Assembly (NCBI GenBank): GCA_017405545.1
Contig: JAFRAF010000157.1
Coordinates: 1-7,171 of the forward strand
Reading direction: 5' to 3'
Origin: Oscillospiraceae bacterium
Lineage (GTDB): Bacteria > Bacillota > Clostridia > Oscillospirales > Oscillospiraceae
DNA: 7,171 nucleotides
The stretch's first letter is position 1, and every line of letters starts with the position of its first letter. This document shows, one piece after another, positions 1 to 6,698 of the stretch. The notes under the pieces are model-generated. The model saw only the letters and a list, made by a program, of their open reading frames with translations, was not told the DNA's origin and searched no databases. Position numbers and translations under genes: made by a program.

Positions 1-1011
1 CGTCATGGGGCCGTCCTCGCCCTTCTGGGCAAAGAAGTCCAGGTTGTCCTTGGCGGTGGACAGCCGCTCCAGGGCGGCCTTGGCCTGCATCAGGATCTCA
101 CCGGAGTAGTTGAGCGGGGAGCGGTAATGGCTCATGAGCATGAACATGCGGATGCAGTCGTAGCCGTAAGCCTCCGCGGCCTCCCGCACGGTGAAGAAGT
201 TGCCCAGGGATTTGGACATCTTCTTGTTGTCCACGTTGATGAAGCCGTTGTGCACCCAGTAGCGGACGAAGGGCGCGTCGTTGGCGGCCTCGGACTGGGC
301 GATCTCGTTTTCGTGGTGGGGGAAGGCCAGATCCGCGCCGCCGCAGTGTATGTCTATGGTGTCGCCCAGGAACTTCTTGGACATGGCGGAGCACTCGATG
401 TGCCAGCCGGGACGGCCCTTGCCCCAGGGTGAATCCCAGGCGGGCTCGCCGGGCTTTGCCGCCTTCCACAGGGCGAAGTCCATGGGATTCTCCTTGATGT
501 CGGCCACGTCTATGCGGGCGCCGGCCTGCAGCTCCTCAAGGGGCTGGTGGGACAGCTTGCCGTAATCGGCGAACTTGTTGGTGCGGTAGTACACGTCGCC
601 CTGGGTCTCATAGGCGTAGCCCTTGTCCACAAGAGTCCGCACCATGTCGATTATCTCGGGTATGGTCTCGGTGGCCTTGGGGTGTACCGTGGCCTCACGG
701 ACGCCCAGGCCGTGGGCGTCGGTGAAATACTCGGCGATGTACTTCTCGGAAACGGTCTTGGTATCGCTGTTCTCCTCGATGGCCCGGTTGATTATCTTGT
801 CGTCCACGTCGGTGAAGTTCTGGACGAAGGTCACGTCGTAGCCCCGGTACTCAAAATAGCGGCGCAGCACGTCGAACATGATGATGGGTCTGGCGTTGCC
901 CACGTGTATGAAGTTGTACACGGTGGGGCCGCAGGCATACATCTTCACCTTGCCCTCGCTGATGGGGACAAAATCCTCTTTTTTCATGGAAAGGGTGTTA
1001 AACAGCTTCAT
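1..1011 (-). CDS. cysS: Cysteinyl-tRNA synthetase, 3' end cut off by the window
   Basis: This class I aminoacyl-tRNA synthetase charges tRNA-Cys with cysteine in the cytoplasm. I translated 337 residues from the ATG at 1011 to the window edge; the family is usually about 460-470 residues, so the C-terminal anticodon-binding part lies outside. The Rossmann catalytic domain is intact. The HIGH-type motif is HVGN (residues 36-39), and KMSKS is at 264-268. The zinc ligands of the family are all present: C27 (in ACGPTVYN), C207 (in GWHIEC), H232 and E236 (in PHHENE). The start is supported by GGAGG at 1021-1025, nine nt upstream. It is the second gene of the cysE-cysS unit and overlaps the cysE 3' end by 14 nt (998-1011), so it shares the T-box control. 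No frameshift or missing key residue was seen. Confidence 0.98.
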   Translation of the reverse strand, partial: MKLFNTLSMKKEDFVPISEGKVKMYACGPTVYNFIHVGNARPIIMFDVLRRYFEYRGYDVTFVQNFTDVDDKIINRAIEENSDTKTVSEKYIAEYFTDAHGLGVREATVHPKATETIPEIIDMVRTLVDKGYAYETQGDVYYRTNKFADYGKLSHQPLEELQAGARIDVADIKENPMDFALWKAAKPGEPAWDSPWGKGRPGWHIECSAMSKKFLGDTIDIHCGGADLAFPHHENEIAQSEAANDAPFVRYWVHNGFINVDNKKMSKSLGNFFTVREAAEAYGYDCIRMFMLMSHYRSPLNYSGEILMQAKAALERLSTAKDNLDFFAQKGEDGPMT

Positions 1012-1666
1012 TTCTGATCTCCTCCGTATCTGTATGATTGACATTACTGTTTTCAAGCACAAGTATTCTGCGGCGCAGGGCAACCAGCTCCTGGGTGATG
1101 GGGTCCGTGACGCTGATTTGGTCCACCTCGCTGGCGTAGTCCGTCTTCTCCCCGGCGATCTTCACGACCCTGGCCGGGACGCCCACGGCGGTGGAGTGGG
1201 GCGGTATGGCGCTGAGCACAACCGCGTTGGAGGCTATGCGGGAGCCGTCCCCCACGGTGAAGGGCCCCAGTATCTTGGCACCGGAGCCTATCAGCACATC
1301 GTTGCCTATTGTGGGATGGCGCTTTCCCGTGTCCTTTCCGGTGCCGCCCAGGGTGACCCCCTGATATATCAGCACGTCGTCCCCCACCTCGGCGGTCTCA
1401 CCGATGACTATGCCCATGCCGTGGTCGATGACGAAGCGCTTGCCTATTGTGGCCCCGGGATGGATCTCTACGCCGGTCCAGAAGCGGGACCACTGGGACA
1501 CAAAGCGGGCCAGAAAGCGCAGGTGGTGTATGTGCAGGAAGTGGGCGAACCTGTGATAGATTATGGCGTGCACTCCGGGATACAGCAGGAACACGGAGAG
1601 CTTTGACCCCGCGGCGGGGTCTCGGGCCTGATAGGCCCCGAGGGTCTCATGCAGTCTTTTGAACAT
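998..1666 (-). CDS. cysE: Serine O-acetyltransferase (CysE/EpsC type)
   Basis: CysE acetylates L-serine with acetyl-CoA to give O-acetyl-L-serine, the precursor for cysteine synthase. The product is 222 residues, the short Bacillus/Clostridium form with a reduced N-terminal helical domain (1-60). A left-handed beta-helix of hexapeptide repeats follows (about 65-170). The D81-H82 pair in [12 protein letters not shown] matches the catalytic Asp-His of the family, and VTLGGTGK with KRHPTIG (about 104-121) is the acetyl-CoA/serine-site signature. The C-terminal tail (about 188-206) looks like a short coiled coil. The frame is open further upstream to an ATG at 1834 inside the T-box terminator, with another ATG at 1687. 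I chose the ATG at 1666 because AAGGAG (1676-1681) lies nine nt before it and because MFKRL is the usual family N-terminus. It is the first gene behind the Cys T-box. Confidence 0.96.
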   Translation of the reverse strand: MFKRLHETLGAYQARDPAAGSKLSVFLLYPGVHAIIYHRFAHFLHIHHLRFLARFVSQWSRFWTGVEIHPGATIGKRFVIDHGMGIVIGETAEVGDDVLIYQGVTLGGTGKDTGKRHPTIGNDVLIGSGAKILGPFTVGDGSRIASNAVVLSAIPPHSTAVGVPARVVKIAGEKTDYASEVDQISVTDPITQELVALRRRILVLENSNVNHTDTEEIRNEAV

Positions 1667-1675
1667 CTTGTGATT

Positions 1676-1681
1676 CTCCTT
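1676..1681 (-). promoter_or_regulatory. Ribosome binding site deciding the cysE start
   Basis: AAGGAG lies nine nt before the ATG at 1666. The same nine-nt spacing is seen for cysS (GGAGG, 1021-1025) and recA (AAGGAGG, 5754-5760). The in-frame ATGs at 1687 and 1834 have no comparable site, so this site fixes the N-terminus of CysE. Confidence 0.85.
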
Positions 1682-1688
1682 TTTCATT

Positions 1689-1723
1689 CCGCCGAAAAGC
1701 CTTGGCTCTGCTTTTTCCGGCGG
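1689..1723 (-). repeat. Inverted repeat / predicted hairpin in the cysE leader
   Basis: In the transcript, CCGCCGGAAAAAGC (1710-1723) can pair with GCTTTTCGGCGG (1689-1700) around a nine-nt loop, giving about 12 bp with a two-nt bulge. It lies after the T-box terminator and ends seven nt before the AAGGAG of cysE. No U-tract follows, so it is not an intrinsic terminator. It may protect the mRNA 5' end after leader processing or affect access to the ribosome binding site; both roles are inference. The rest of the 1667-1804 leader shows no gene or other clear element. Confidence 0.55.
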
Positions 1724-1804
1724 CTCCCTGAATATATATGGCAATCTCCCCACGGGCGTCACAGTACGGGTCTGCGGAGGGCAAATGTCAAAAGTCTGAC
1801 AGGG

Positions 1805-1847
1805 AAAACAAAAAGCGCCTCCTGCGCCGTCCATGACGCAAGAGGCG
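1805..1847 (-). terminator. Intrinsic terminator of the T-box leader
   Basis: In the transcript, CGCCTCTTGCGTC (1835-1847) pairs with GGCGCAGGAGGCG along 13 bp including G-U wobbles, around a short loop. UUUUU (1810-1814), a single G and UUUU (1805-1808) follow. The 5' arm contains CTCTT (1840-1844). That segment can instead pair with AAGAG (1866-1870) of the T-box, so the terminator and antiterminator exclude each other. Confidence 0.93.
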
Positions 1848-2068
1848 ATAATTACCGCGGTTCCACTCTTGTTTATTACTCACCCGCCCATCAGCAGGCC
1901 GGACCGTAACGGGGCCCACACGGGGGTGAATTTCCTCACTCCGCGCTCCCGGGTGCACTTCCATAGCCGGGCGTCAGCTCCGTTTCCAGCCTTACGCCGG
2001 AGCCTCTCTGTCACGCCCTGAGCTGTGTACTCTCCCCGTTCACAGCGCATTTGACCATATTTACAGTT
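1805..2068 (-). ncRNA. Cysteine-specific T-box riboswitch upstream of cysE-cysS
   Basis: T-box leaders bind a tRNA by its anticodon and sense whether its 3' end is aminoacylated; uncharged tRNA stabilises the antiterminator. The Stem I base is GCGCT (2044-2048) with AGCGC (1943-1947). GGG (2035-2037) pairs with CCC (1951-1953) beside the specifier loop. The middle helix is GGGCGT (2013-2018) with ACGCCC (1969-1974), and the upper helix is GCTCC (1999-2003) with GGAGC (1977-1981). The loop E-type AGTA (2028-2031) faces GGAAG, followed by the specifier TGC (1955-1957, Cys) and a conserved A. The distal motifs AGAGAG (2004-2009) and GGCGTAAG (1991-1998) are present. TCACCC (1924-1929) and GGGTGA (1880-1885) may form a later stem. 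The T-box proper, AAGAGTGGAACCGCGG (1855-1870), carries UGGA (1862-1865), which matches a UCCA 3' end on tRNA-Cys. The 5' boundary is approximate, set by the predicted promoter. Confidence 0.95.
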
Positions 2069-2072
2069 CATT

Positions 2073-2101
2073 ATATTAGCATAGCGGCCCGGCCGTGTCA
2101 A
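2073..2101 (-). promoter_or_regulatory. Sigma-A-type promoter of the T-box cysE-cysS unit
   Basis: A perfect -35 TTGACA (2096-2101) is followed after 17 nt by TAATAT (2073-2078), with TG one base before it as in an extended -10. An overlapping perfect TATAAT (2070-2075) sits at a less favourable 20-nt spacing. Either choice starts transcription about 2060-2068, just ahead of Stem I. The promoter lies directly behind pgsA, so cysE-cysS is an independent transcription unit. Confidence 0.85.
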
Positions 2102-2110
2102 GGGCTTTTC

Positions 2111-2130
2111 AAAGGGCCGCGCGGCACTTT
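2111..2130 (-). terminator. Possible terminator of the pgsA-ending operon
   Basis: AAAGTGCC, GCGC loop, GGCCCTTT can form a hairpin with one mismatch, 7 nt after the pgsA stop codon. On the minus strand only a short U-run (CCCTTTG) is present, so termination would be weak. The opposite strand has five T's after the same hairpin, so it may act in both directions, although no plus-strand gene ends here. It lies 9 nt before the -35 box of the next unit. Confidence 0.4.
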
Positions 2131-2137
2131 TTCCGGC

Positions 2138-2680
2138 TCAGGCGGCGCTGCCGAGAGCCTCCTTATTCTTTACGAAGTACTCCATGCCGGACCACACGGT
2201 GGTGATGACCATCACGGCCACGCACAGGGTGTTCAGAGTTACGCCCCCCGCTCCCAGCGCGTGCAGAGGCGTGAGCATGATGCATATGCACACCATGGAT
2301 GAGGCCGTCTTTATCTTTCCGGACATGGCCGCCGCAATCACCGTACCGCTGGACGCGGCCACAAGGCGCAGGCCGGTCACGGCAAATTCCCGCGCCAGCA
2401 TTATCATGGCGCACCAGACGGGCATTTGCCCCCACTTCACGAATATCAGTATGGCGGCAAAAACCAGCAGCTTGTCCGCAAGGGGATCCATAAACTTGCC
2501 GAAGTCGGTTATCTGGTCATAGTGCCGGGCTATGTATCCGTCCAGGGTATCGGTTATGCTGGCCAGGATGAATATGGCCAGGGCTATGTACCTTGCCCCG
2601 GGCAGCTCCAGCAGCAGCACCGCCATAAAAACGGGAATAATGATCACACGCAGTACGGTGAGCTTATTCGCGGTATTCAT
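2138..2680 (-). CDS. pgsA: CDP-diacylglycerol--glycerol-3-phosphate 3-phosphatidyltransferase
   Basis: PgsA makes phosphatidylglycerol phosphate from CDP-diacylglycerol and glycerol-3-phosphate, the committed step to phosphatidylglycerol and cardiolipin, in the cytoplasmic membrane. The 180-residue protein has the usual length and several hydrophobic segments (about 8-25, 30-43, 70-83, 88-98 and near 128-162). The CDP-alcohol phosphotransferase motif is complete: D44-x2-D47-G-x2-A-R-x8-G-x3-D65-x3-D69. The AREF..TGLR segment (about 97-105) and GKIKT fit the PgsA subgroup. The Gln common after GKxKTxx in relatives is Ser here. I prefer the ATG at 2680, with GAGG (2688-2691) seven nt upstream; a TTG at 2683 adds one residue. 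It starts four nt after the rimO stop, so coupling is likely. PgsA is a common neighbour of rimO and recA in Firmicutes. Confidence 0.95.
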   Translation of the reverse strand: MNTANKLTVLRVIIIPVFMAVLLLELPGARYIALAIFILASITDTLDGYIARHYDQITDFGKFMDPLADKLLVFAAILIFVKWGQMPVWCAMIMLAREFAVTGLRLVAASSGTVIAAAMSGKIKTASSMVCICIMLTPLHALGAGGVTLNTLCVAVMVITTVWSGMEYFVKNKEALGSAA

Positions 2681-2684
2681 CAAA

Positions 2685-4019
2685 TCACCTCTCTACGATA
2701 AGACCGACGAGTTCTCCGTCCTCCACATCCGCCAGCTCGACTTCATAAAACTCTCCGGGCACGGGCTTGCCCCCGCTGATGAGCACATTGCCGTCTATAT
2801 CCGGGGACTCGGCATAGCTCCTGCCCAGCCACAGCCCCCGCTCCGGCTCGAAGCCCTCGCATATGACCCTTGTCCGGCTGCCCAGCCTTTTGCGGTTGAA
2901 GTCGTCCATAATTTCTGACTGCAGCCCCATCAGGAGCTCCGCCCGCCTCTGGGCCGTCTCGCTGTCGGGCCTGTCCATATCCGCCGCCGGGGTCCCCTCC
3001 TCCGGTGAGTAGGGGAAGACGCCCGCCCGCTCTATGCGGGCCTGCCGCAGAAACTCACACAGCTCCTCAAACTCGGCCTCTCCCTCGCCGGGCAGGCCGG
3101 TGATAATGCTGGTCCTGAGCACCACCCCGGGCAGCTTCCGCCGTATCTTCTCAAACAGAGCCCTGATCTCCCCTCCGCTGCCCCGGCGGTTCATGGCCCT
3201 GAGTATGCCGTCGTTTATGTGCTGGATGGGTATATCCAGATATTTGAGTATCTTATCCTCCCGGGCGATGACGTCCAGCAGCTCGTCGTCTATCTCGTCG
3301 GGGTAGAGATAGTGGAGCCTTATCCACTCAAAGCCCTCTATCCTGCAGAGCTCTTCCAGCAGCTCACCCAGGCAGCGTCTGTGATACAGGTCCGTGCCGT
3401 ATCGGGTGATGTCCTGGGCCACGACTATAAGCTCCTTCACCCCGGAGCCGGCAAGGGCCGCGGCCTCCTCAAGTATGTTCTCCATTGGGCGGCTGCGGTA
3501 GCGGCCCCTGAGCTTCGGTATCACGCAGTAGGCGCAGCGGTTGGAGCAGCCCTCCGCTATCTTCAGATAGGCCCAGCCGGGCCCGGTGGAGACTATCCTC
3601 TCCCCCTCCTCGTCGGTGTTGTCGATGTCGCCGAAGAGGGCGGGGCGGCCGGAATCCATGACATCCTTGACGGCCTCCGCTATATCCGTATAGCTGCCCG
3701 TGCCCAGGATGCCGTCGATCTCCGGCATCTCCTTCAAAAGCTCCTGCCCGTAGCGCTGGGCAAGACAGCCGGTCACGAAGATCTTTCCCTGCCAGCCATT
3801 CTCTCTCAGGCTGCCCAGATACAGAATATTGTCGATGGCCTCCATCTTCGCCGCGTCAATAAAGCCGCAGGTATTGACTATGCCCACATCCGCCCGGCCT
3901 GGCTCGTCCACGGTCACAAAACCCGCGTCCAGCATTCTGGCCAGCATCTGTTCGGAGTTCACAAGATTCTTGGCGCAGCCAAGGGATATGAGACACACTT
4001 TAATCGGCAAAATATTCAT
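2685..4019 (-). CDS. rimO: Ribosomal protein S12 methylthiotransferase (radical SAM)
   Basis: RimO adds a methylthio group to the conserved aspartate of ribosomal protein S12 (D89 in E. coli numbering), using S-adenosylmethionine and two 4Fe-4S clusters. Order of parts in 444 residues: the N-terminal UPF0004 domain with C15 (SLGCAKNLVNSE), C51 (NTCGF) and C85 (TGCLAQRY); the radical SAM core with C158-x3-C162-x2-C165 (EGCSNRCAYCVIP); and a C-terminal TRAM domain from about 380. The SLGCAKNLVNSE start and the IPIQHIND segment favour RimO over MiaB. The ATG at 4019 directly abuts GGAGG (4020-4024) with no spacer. A TTG at 4008-4010 lies nine nt from it, as at cysE, cysS and recA, so the true start may be the TTG (441 residues). 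The 5' end overlaps recX by 20 nt and pgsA follows after 4 nt. Confidence 0.96.
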   Translation of the reverse strand: MNILPIKVCLISLGCAKNLVNSEQMLARMLDAGFVTVDEPGRADVGIVNTCGFIDAAKMEAIDNILYLGSLRENGWQGKIFVTGCLAQRYGQELLKEMPEIDGILGTGSYTDIAEAVKDVMDSGRPALFGDIDNTDEEGERIVSTGPGWAYLKIAEGCSNRCAYCVIPKLRGRYRSRPMENILEEAAALAGSGVKELIVVAQDITRYGTDLYHRRCLGELLEELCRIEGFEWIRLHYLYPDEIDDELLDVIAREDKILKYLDIPIQHINDGILRAMNRRGSGGEIRALFEKIRRKLPGVVLRTSIITGLPGEGEAEFEELCEFLRQARIERAGVFPYSPEEGTPAADMDRPDSETAQRRAELLMGLQSEIMDDFNRKRLGSRTRVICEGFEPERGLWLGRSYAESPDIDGNVLISGGKPVPGEFYEVELADVEDGELVGLIVER

Positions 4020-4632
4020 CCTCCAATACGGCCGAATACCGCTGCAGGGCCGCGCGGATATCCTCCCAGCCGAAGCCCCGGCGGTACAAACTGTCCGTGA
4101 GCTTTTTGAGCTCCTTTCGGTCGGGCTGTCTGCCCCCCAGCTTTTTCATAAGCAGGCCGTCCAGAGTCTCATCCGGCTCGGGCAGCTCCTCCAGCACGGA
4201 CATGGCGAGCTCCCTGTCCAGGCCCCGGCGGTACAGCTCCGCCTTCACCTTTCCCCGGCCGTAGCCCATGGAACAGTAGTGCTTCGCCACCGTGCGGGCA
4301 TAGGCCGCGTCGTCTATAAAGCCCAGCGCCTCGCAGCGCCGTGCCACGGCGTCGGCGGCCTCCGGGTCCTCGCCCTTCTGCACCAGCTTGTCCGTGAGCT
4401 CTCTGCGGGACATGTTTCTGGCGGAGAGCATGCGCATGGCCCTCTCCCTCAGCCTGCCCTGCTCGGCCCGGCCCTTGAGTCTCCGGACCTCGTCCTCGTC
4501 CAACTCCCTGCCGGTGAAGAGGCCGAACTCGGCTATAATATCCAGATTCACCCTGAGGCTGCCGCCGTCATCCAGCTCAATATACCATATGTCGGCCGCC
4601 TTCCGGGACTGGACAAGCTTGATTATCTTCAC
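4000..4632 (-). CDS. recX: RecA regulatory protein RecX
   Basis: RecX binds RecA filaments and modulates (usually inhibits) strand exchange and filament growth. The 210-residue protein has a beta-rich N-terminal stretch (1-45) and three tandem three-helix repeats typical of RecX (about 60-105, 108-150 and 156-205). Characteristic segments are LSARNMSRREL (69-79), ALGFIDDAAYA (102-112) and YRRGF (183-187). It starts with GTG at 4632, sharing its G with the TAG stop of recA (TAGTG), with GAGG four nt upstream at 4637-4640. The immediate position after recA is a strong contextual argument and implies translational coupling at a fixed ratio. Its end overlaps the rimO start by 20 nt. Sequence conservation is low in this family, so the call rests on the repeats together with the context. 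Confidence 0.93.
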   Translation of the reverse strand: MKIIKLVQSRKAADIWYIELDDGGSLRVNLDIIAEFGLFTGRELDEDEVRRLKGRAEQGRLRERAMRMLSARNMSRRELTDKLVQKGEDPEAADAVARRCEALGFIDDAAYARTVAKHYCSMGYGRGKVKAELYRRGLDRELAMSVLEELPEPDETLDGLLMKKLGGRQPDRKELKKLTDSLYRRGFGWEDIRAALQRYSAVLEDEYFAD

Positions 4633-5744
4633 TAATCCTCAAAGTCCTCGGCCGTGATGCTCACATCCGCTCCGGGCTCCGCAACCCTTCCGGCCGCCAC
4701 GGCGGCTATGCGGGCCTGGGGCGTCATGAGCTTTACGGCGTTTTCCCTTATCTCCTTCTCAAGGGCCGCGGCCACCTCCGGGTTGTCCAGCAGGTACTTT
4801 TTCACGTTGTCCCTGCCCTGGAGCCGGGTCTCGCCCACGGTGAACCAGGCGCCGCTTTTTTCGATGATATCCAGCTTGGCGCCCAGGTCCACGATCTCGC
4901 CAACTTTGGAGATGCCCTCGCCGTACATTATGTCAAACTCCGCCTCCTTGAAGGGGGGAGTAACTTTATTCTTGACTATCTTCGCCCTGGTCCTGTTGCC
5001 GACCATCTCGCCGGCCACCTGCAGGGTCTGGATGCGGCGCACGTCGATGCGCACGCTGGAGAAGAACTTGAGGGCCCTGCCGCCGGGGGTGGTCTCCGGG
5101 TTTCCGTACATGACGCCTATCTTCTCACGGAGCTGGTTGATGAATATGACCACACACTGGGTCTTTGAAATGGCGCCCGCCAGCTTGCGCAGGGCCTGGG
5201 ACATGAGTCTCGCCACCACGCCCACGCTGGAGTCGCCCATCTCGCCCTCTATCTCGCTGCGGGGCACAAGGGCCGCCACCGAGTCGATGACCACCACATC
5301 CAGCGCGCCGGAGCGCACAAGGGTCTCGGCGATGGCAAGGGCGTCCTCGCCGGTGTCCGGCTGGGATATGAGCATGCTGTCGATATCTATGCCGATGGCT
5401 CTGGCGTAGGCCGGTTCAAGTGCGTGCTCCGCGTCTATATAGGCCACCTCGCCGCCGGCCTTCTGTGCCTCGGCCACTATGTGCAGGGCCAGGGTCGTCT
5501 TGCCGGAGGACTCGGGCCCGAATATCTCGATTATCCTGCCCTTGGGCACGCCGCCTATACCCAGCGCCAGATCCAGGGACAGGGAGCCCGTGGGTATGGC
5601 CTCAACATTCACCTGGGGCGCGTCCCCCATGCGCATGATGGAGCCCGCGCCGTACTGACGCTGTATCTGTGATATGGCGGTGTCCAGCGCGCCCTTTTTG
5701 TCGCTTACGCGGACCGCAGCCTCAGGTCTCTTTCTCTCAGCCAT
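4632..5744 (-). CDS. recA: Recombinase RecA
   Basis: RecA forms ATP-dependent filaments on single-stranded DNA, carries out homologous strand exchange and stimulates LexA self-cleavage. The 370-residue protein is slightly longer than the 353 residues of E. coli, mostly by about ten charged N-terminal residues. Walker A is GPESSGKT (76-83), the catalytic glutamate is E106 (IDAEHAL), and Walker B is VVVID (150-154). Loop L1 carries [10 protein letters not shown] (166-175), loop L2 runs from [20 protein letters not shown] (203-222), and the C-terminus is acidic (EDFED). The start at 5744 has a strong AAGGAGG (5754-5760) nine nt upstream. It overlaps the prmC stop by eight nt. I saw no GAAC-N4-GTTC-type SOS box in the upstream 900 nt, so any damage control would have to act from elsewhere or be absent. 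Confidence 0.99.
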   Translation of the reverse strand: MAERKRPEAAVRVSDKKGALDTAISQIQRQYGAGSIMRMGDAPQVNVEAIPTGSLSLDLALGIGGVPKGRIIEIFGPESSGKTTLALHIVAEAQKAGGEVAYIDAEHALEPAYARAIGIDIDSMLISQPDTGEDALAIAETLVRSGALDVVVIDSVAALVPRSEIEGEMGDSSVGVVARLMSQALRKLAGAISKTQCVVIFINQLREKIGVMYGNPETTPGGRALKFFSSVRIDVRRIQTLQVAGEMVGNRTRAKIVKNKVTPPFKEAEFDIMYGEGISKVGEIVDLGAKLDIIEKSGAWFTVGETRLQGRDNVKKYLLDNPEVAAALEKEIRENAVKLMTPQARIAAVAAGRVAEPGADVSITAEDFED

Positions 5745-6612
5745 TCCGTTCTTCCTCCTTTAAGGTCCCTGTGACCACACGGTCAATATCCAGGGTGTCT
5801 TTGAAAGTCTCTATGTTCTCAAAGCCGTTTTCCCGCATTATCTCAGCCACGGCCTCGGCCTGACCGACGCCGCACTCGAACATGAGGCGGGCCTGACCGG
5901 TCAGCAGTATCTTCCATTTGGAGCTCACGCTCCTGTAAAACATGAGTCCGTCCTCTCCCCCGTCCAGAGCCATGCGGGGCTCGTAGTCCTTTACGGAGCG
6001 GTCGAGGCTCTCTATATCGCCGCTGGGTATGTAGGGGGGATTGCAGACTATCATGTCGAATTTTCCCAGAAATATGGGCGGGGTCTTCAGGGCGTCCCCG
6101 TCGGCGCAGCTGACGCGCCGGGGCTGCCTGTTGAGGTTCACGTTGGCCCGGCTCACCGCCAGCACGGAGGGGTCCCTGTCTATCATGACCACCCGGATAT
6201 CCGGCAGATTCGCCGCCAGAGCGAGACCCACACAGCCGCTGCCGCAGCACAGATCCAGTATCCTGCCGCCGCCTCCCCCTCTGCGGATGTAGTCTATGGC
6301 CATGTCGGCCAGCACCTCCGTGTCGATACGGGGGATGAGCACCTCCTGGTTCACCTTCAGGGGCAGACCGTAGAACTCCCACTGTCCGGTGATATATGCC
6401 ACCGGCTCCCCCCGGAGCCTGCGCTCAATGAGCTCGTCCAGATCCCTCTCGTACTCGGGGCTCGAATAAAGGGTCATATCCCGGAAAAACTCCGTCCTCG
6501 TCTTGCCCGCCGCAGCCGCGGCCAGCAGCTGGGCCTCCAGTCCGTAGCCCTCTATTCCGGCGCTTTTTAGCCGCCTCCGGGCAGATATATAGAGCTCGTT
6601 ATATGTCTTCAT
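5737..6612 (-). CDS. prmC: Peptide chain release factor N5-glutamine methyltransferase
   Basis: PrmC methylates the glutamine of the GGQ motif in release factors RF1 and RF2, improving peptide release at stop codons. The 291 residues consist of an N-terminal helical release-factor-binding domain (1-75), the linker [14 protein letters not shown] (70-83), and a Rossmann SAM-methyltransferase domain. The glycine-rich SAM loop is [13 protein letters not shown] (118-130), with three cysteines where relatives often have DLGTGSGA. The catalytic NPPY is at 191-194. A run of five glycines (112-116) precedes the domain. I chose the ATG at 6612 because AGGTGGAG (6614-6621) precedes it. An ATG at 6624 would add four residues but has no binding site. 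prfA, its frequent neighbour in Firmicutes, is not downstream; recA is, overlapping by eight nt. Confidence 0.95.
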   Translation of the reverse strand: MKTYNELYISARRRLKSAGIEGYGLEAQLLAAAAAGKTRTEFFRDMTLYSSPEYERDLDELIERRLRGEPVAYITGQWEFYGLPLKVNQEVLIPRIDTEVLADMAIDYIRRGGGGGRILDLCCGSGCVGLALAANLPDIRVVMIDRDPSVLAVSRANVNLNRQPRRVSCADGDALKTPPIFLGKFDMIVCNPPYIPSGDIESLDRSVKDYEPRMALDGGEDGLMFYRSVSSKWKILLTGQARLMFECGVGQAEAVAEIMRENGFENIETFKDTLDIDRVVTGTLKEEERNG

Positions 6613-6627
6613 ACTCCACCTCATATG

Positions 6628-6694
6628 CCGACGCGGCCGCCGGCCGAAAAGAGTTCATTATCACCGTCGGGAGCCTGCCGCCCCCGCCTCGGGG
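6628..6694 (-). repeat. Inverted repeats in the gap between the DUF1385 gene and prmC
   Basis: The 86-nt gap holds three complementary pairs. CCCCG/CGGGG (6682-6686 and 6690-6694) forms a 5-bp hairpin just after the upstream stop codon. CGGCC/GGCCG (6634-6646) forms a second small hairpin. CCGACG/CGTCGG (6628-6633 and 6665-6670) encloses the latter. None is followed by a U-run on the transcribed strand, so I do not call a terminator. They may be a structured leader for prmC, or chance in GC-rich sequence. No convincing promoter was found. Confidence 0.4.
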
Positions 6695-6698
6695 TCAA

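Noticed and set aside
1767..1791. Possible internal promoter bypassing the T-box (perfect TTGACA at 1786-1791)
   Set aside because: No acceptable -10 hexamer occurs 16-18 nt downstream; the best match, TACTGT, is weak and at 19 nt.
1667..1834. Upstream extension of cysE to the ATG at 1834 (56 more residues)
   Set aside because: The ATG lies in the T-box terminator loop, the added residues do not resemble the CysE N-terminus, and neither it nor the ATG at 1687 has a ribosome binding site like the one at 1676-1681.
3219..4100. Long plus-strand open frame (293 codons) antisense to rimO
   Set aside because: It mirrors a convincingly conserved rimO on the other strand, its translation shows no recognisable domain, and long antisense frames are expected in GC-rich coding DNA. 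The same holds for plus-strand frames opposite recX (3829-4635), recA (4654-5409) and cysE/cysS (878-1606).
5745..6000. SOS operator candidates (isolated GAACAT half sites near 5815 and 5878)
   Set aside because: Neither has a matching GTTC at the required distance, so they are single half sites inside the prmC coding sequence.
5843..6382. Second minus-strand frame (179 codons) inside prmC
   Set aside because: It lies entirely within prmC in another frame, with an arginine/glycine-rich low-complexity translation; the prmC frame has the SAM and NPPY motifs.
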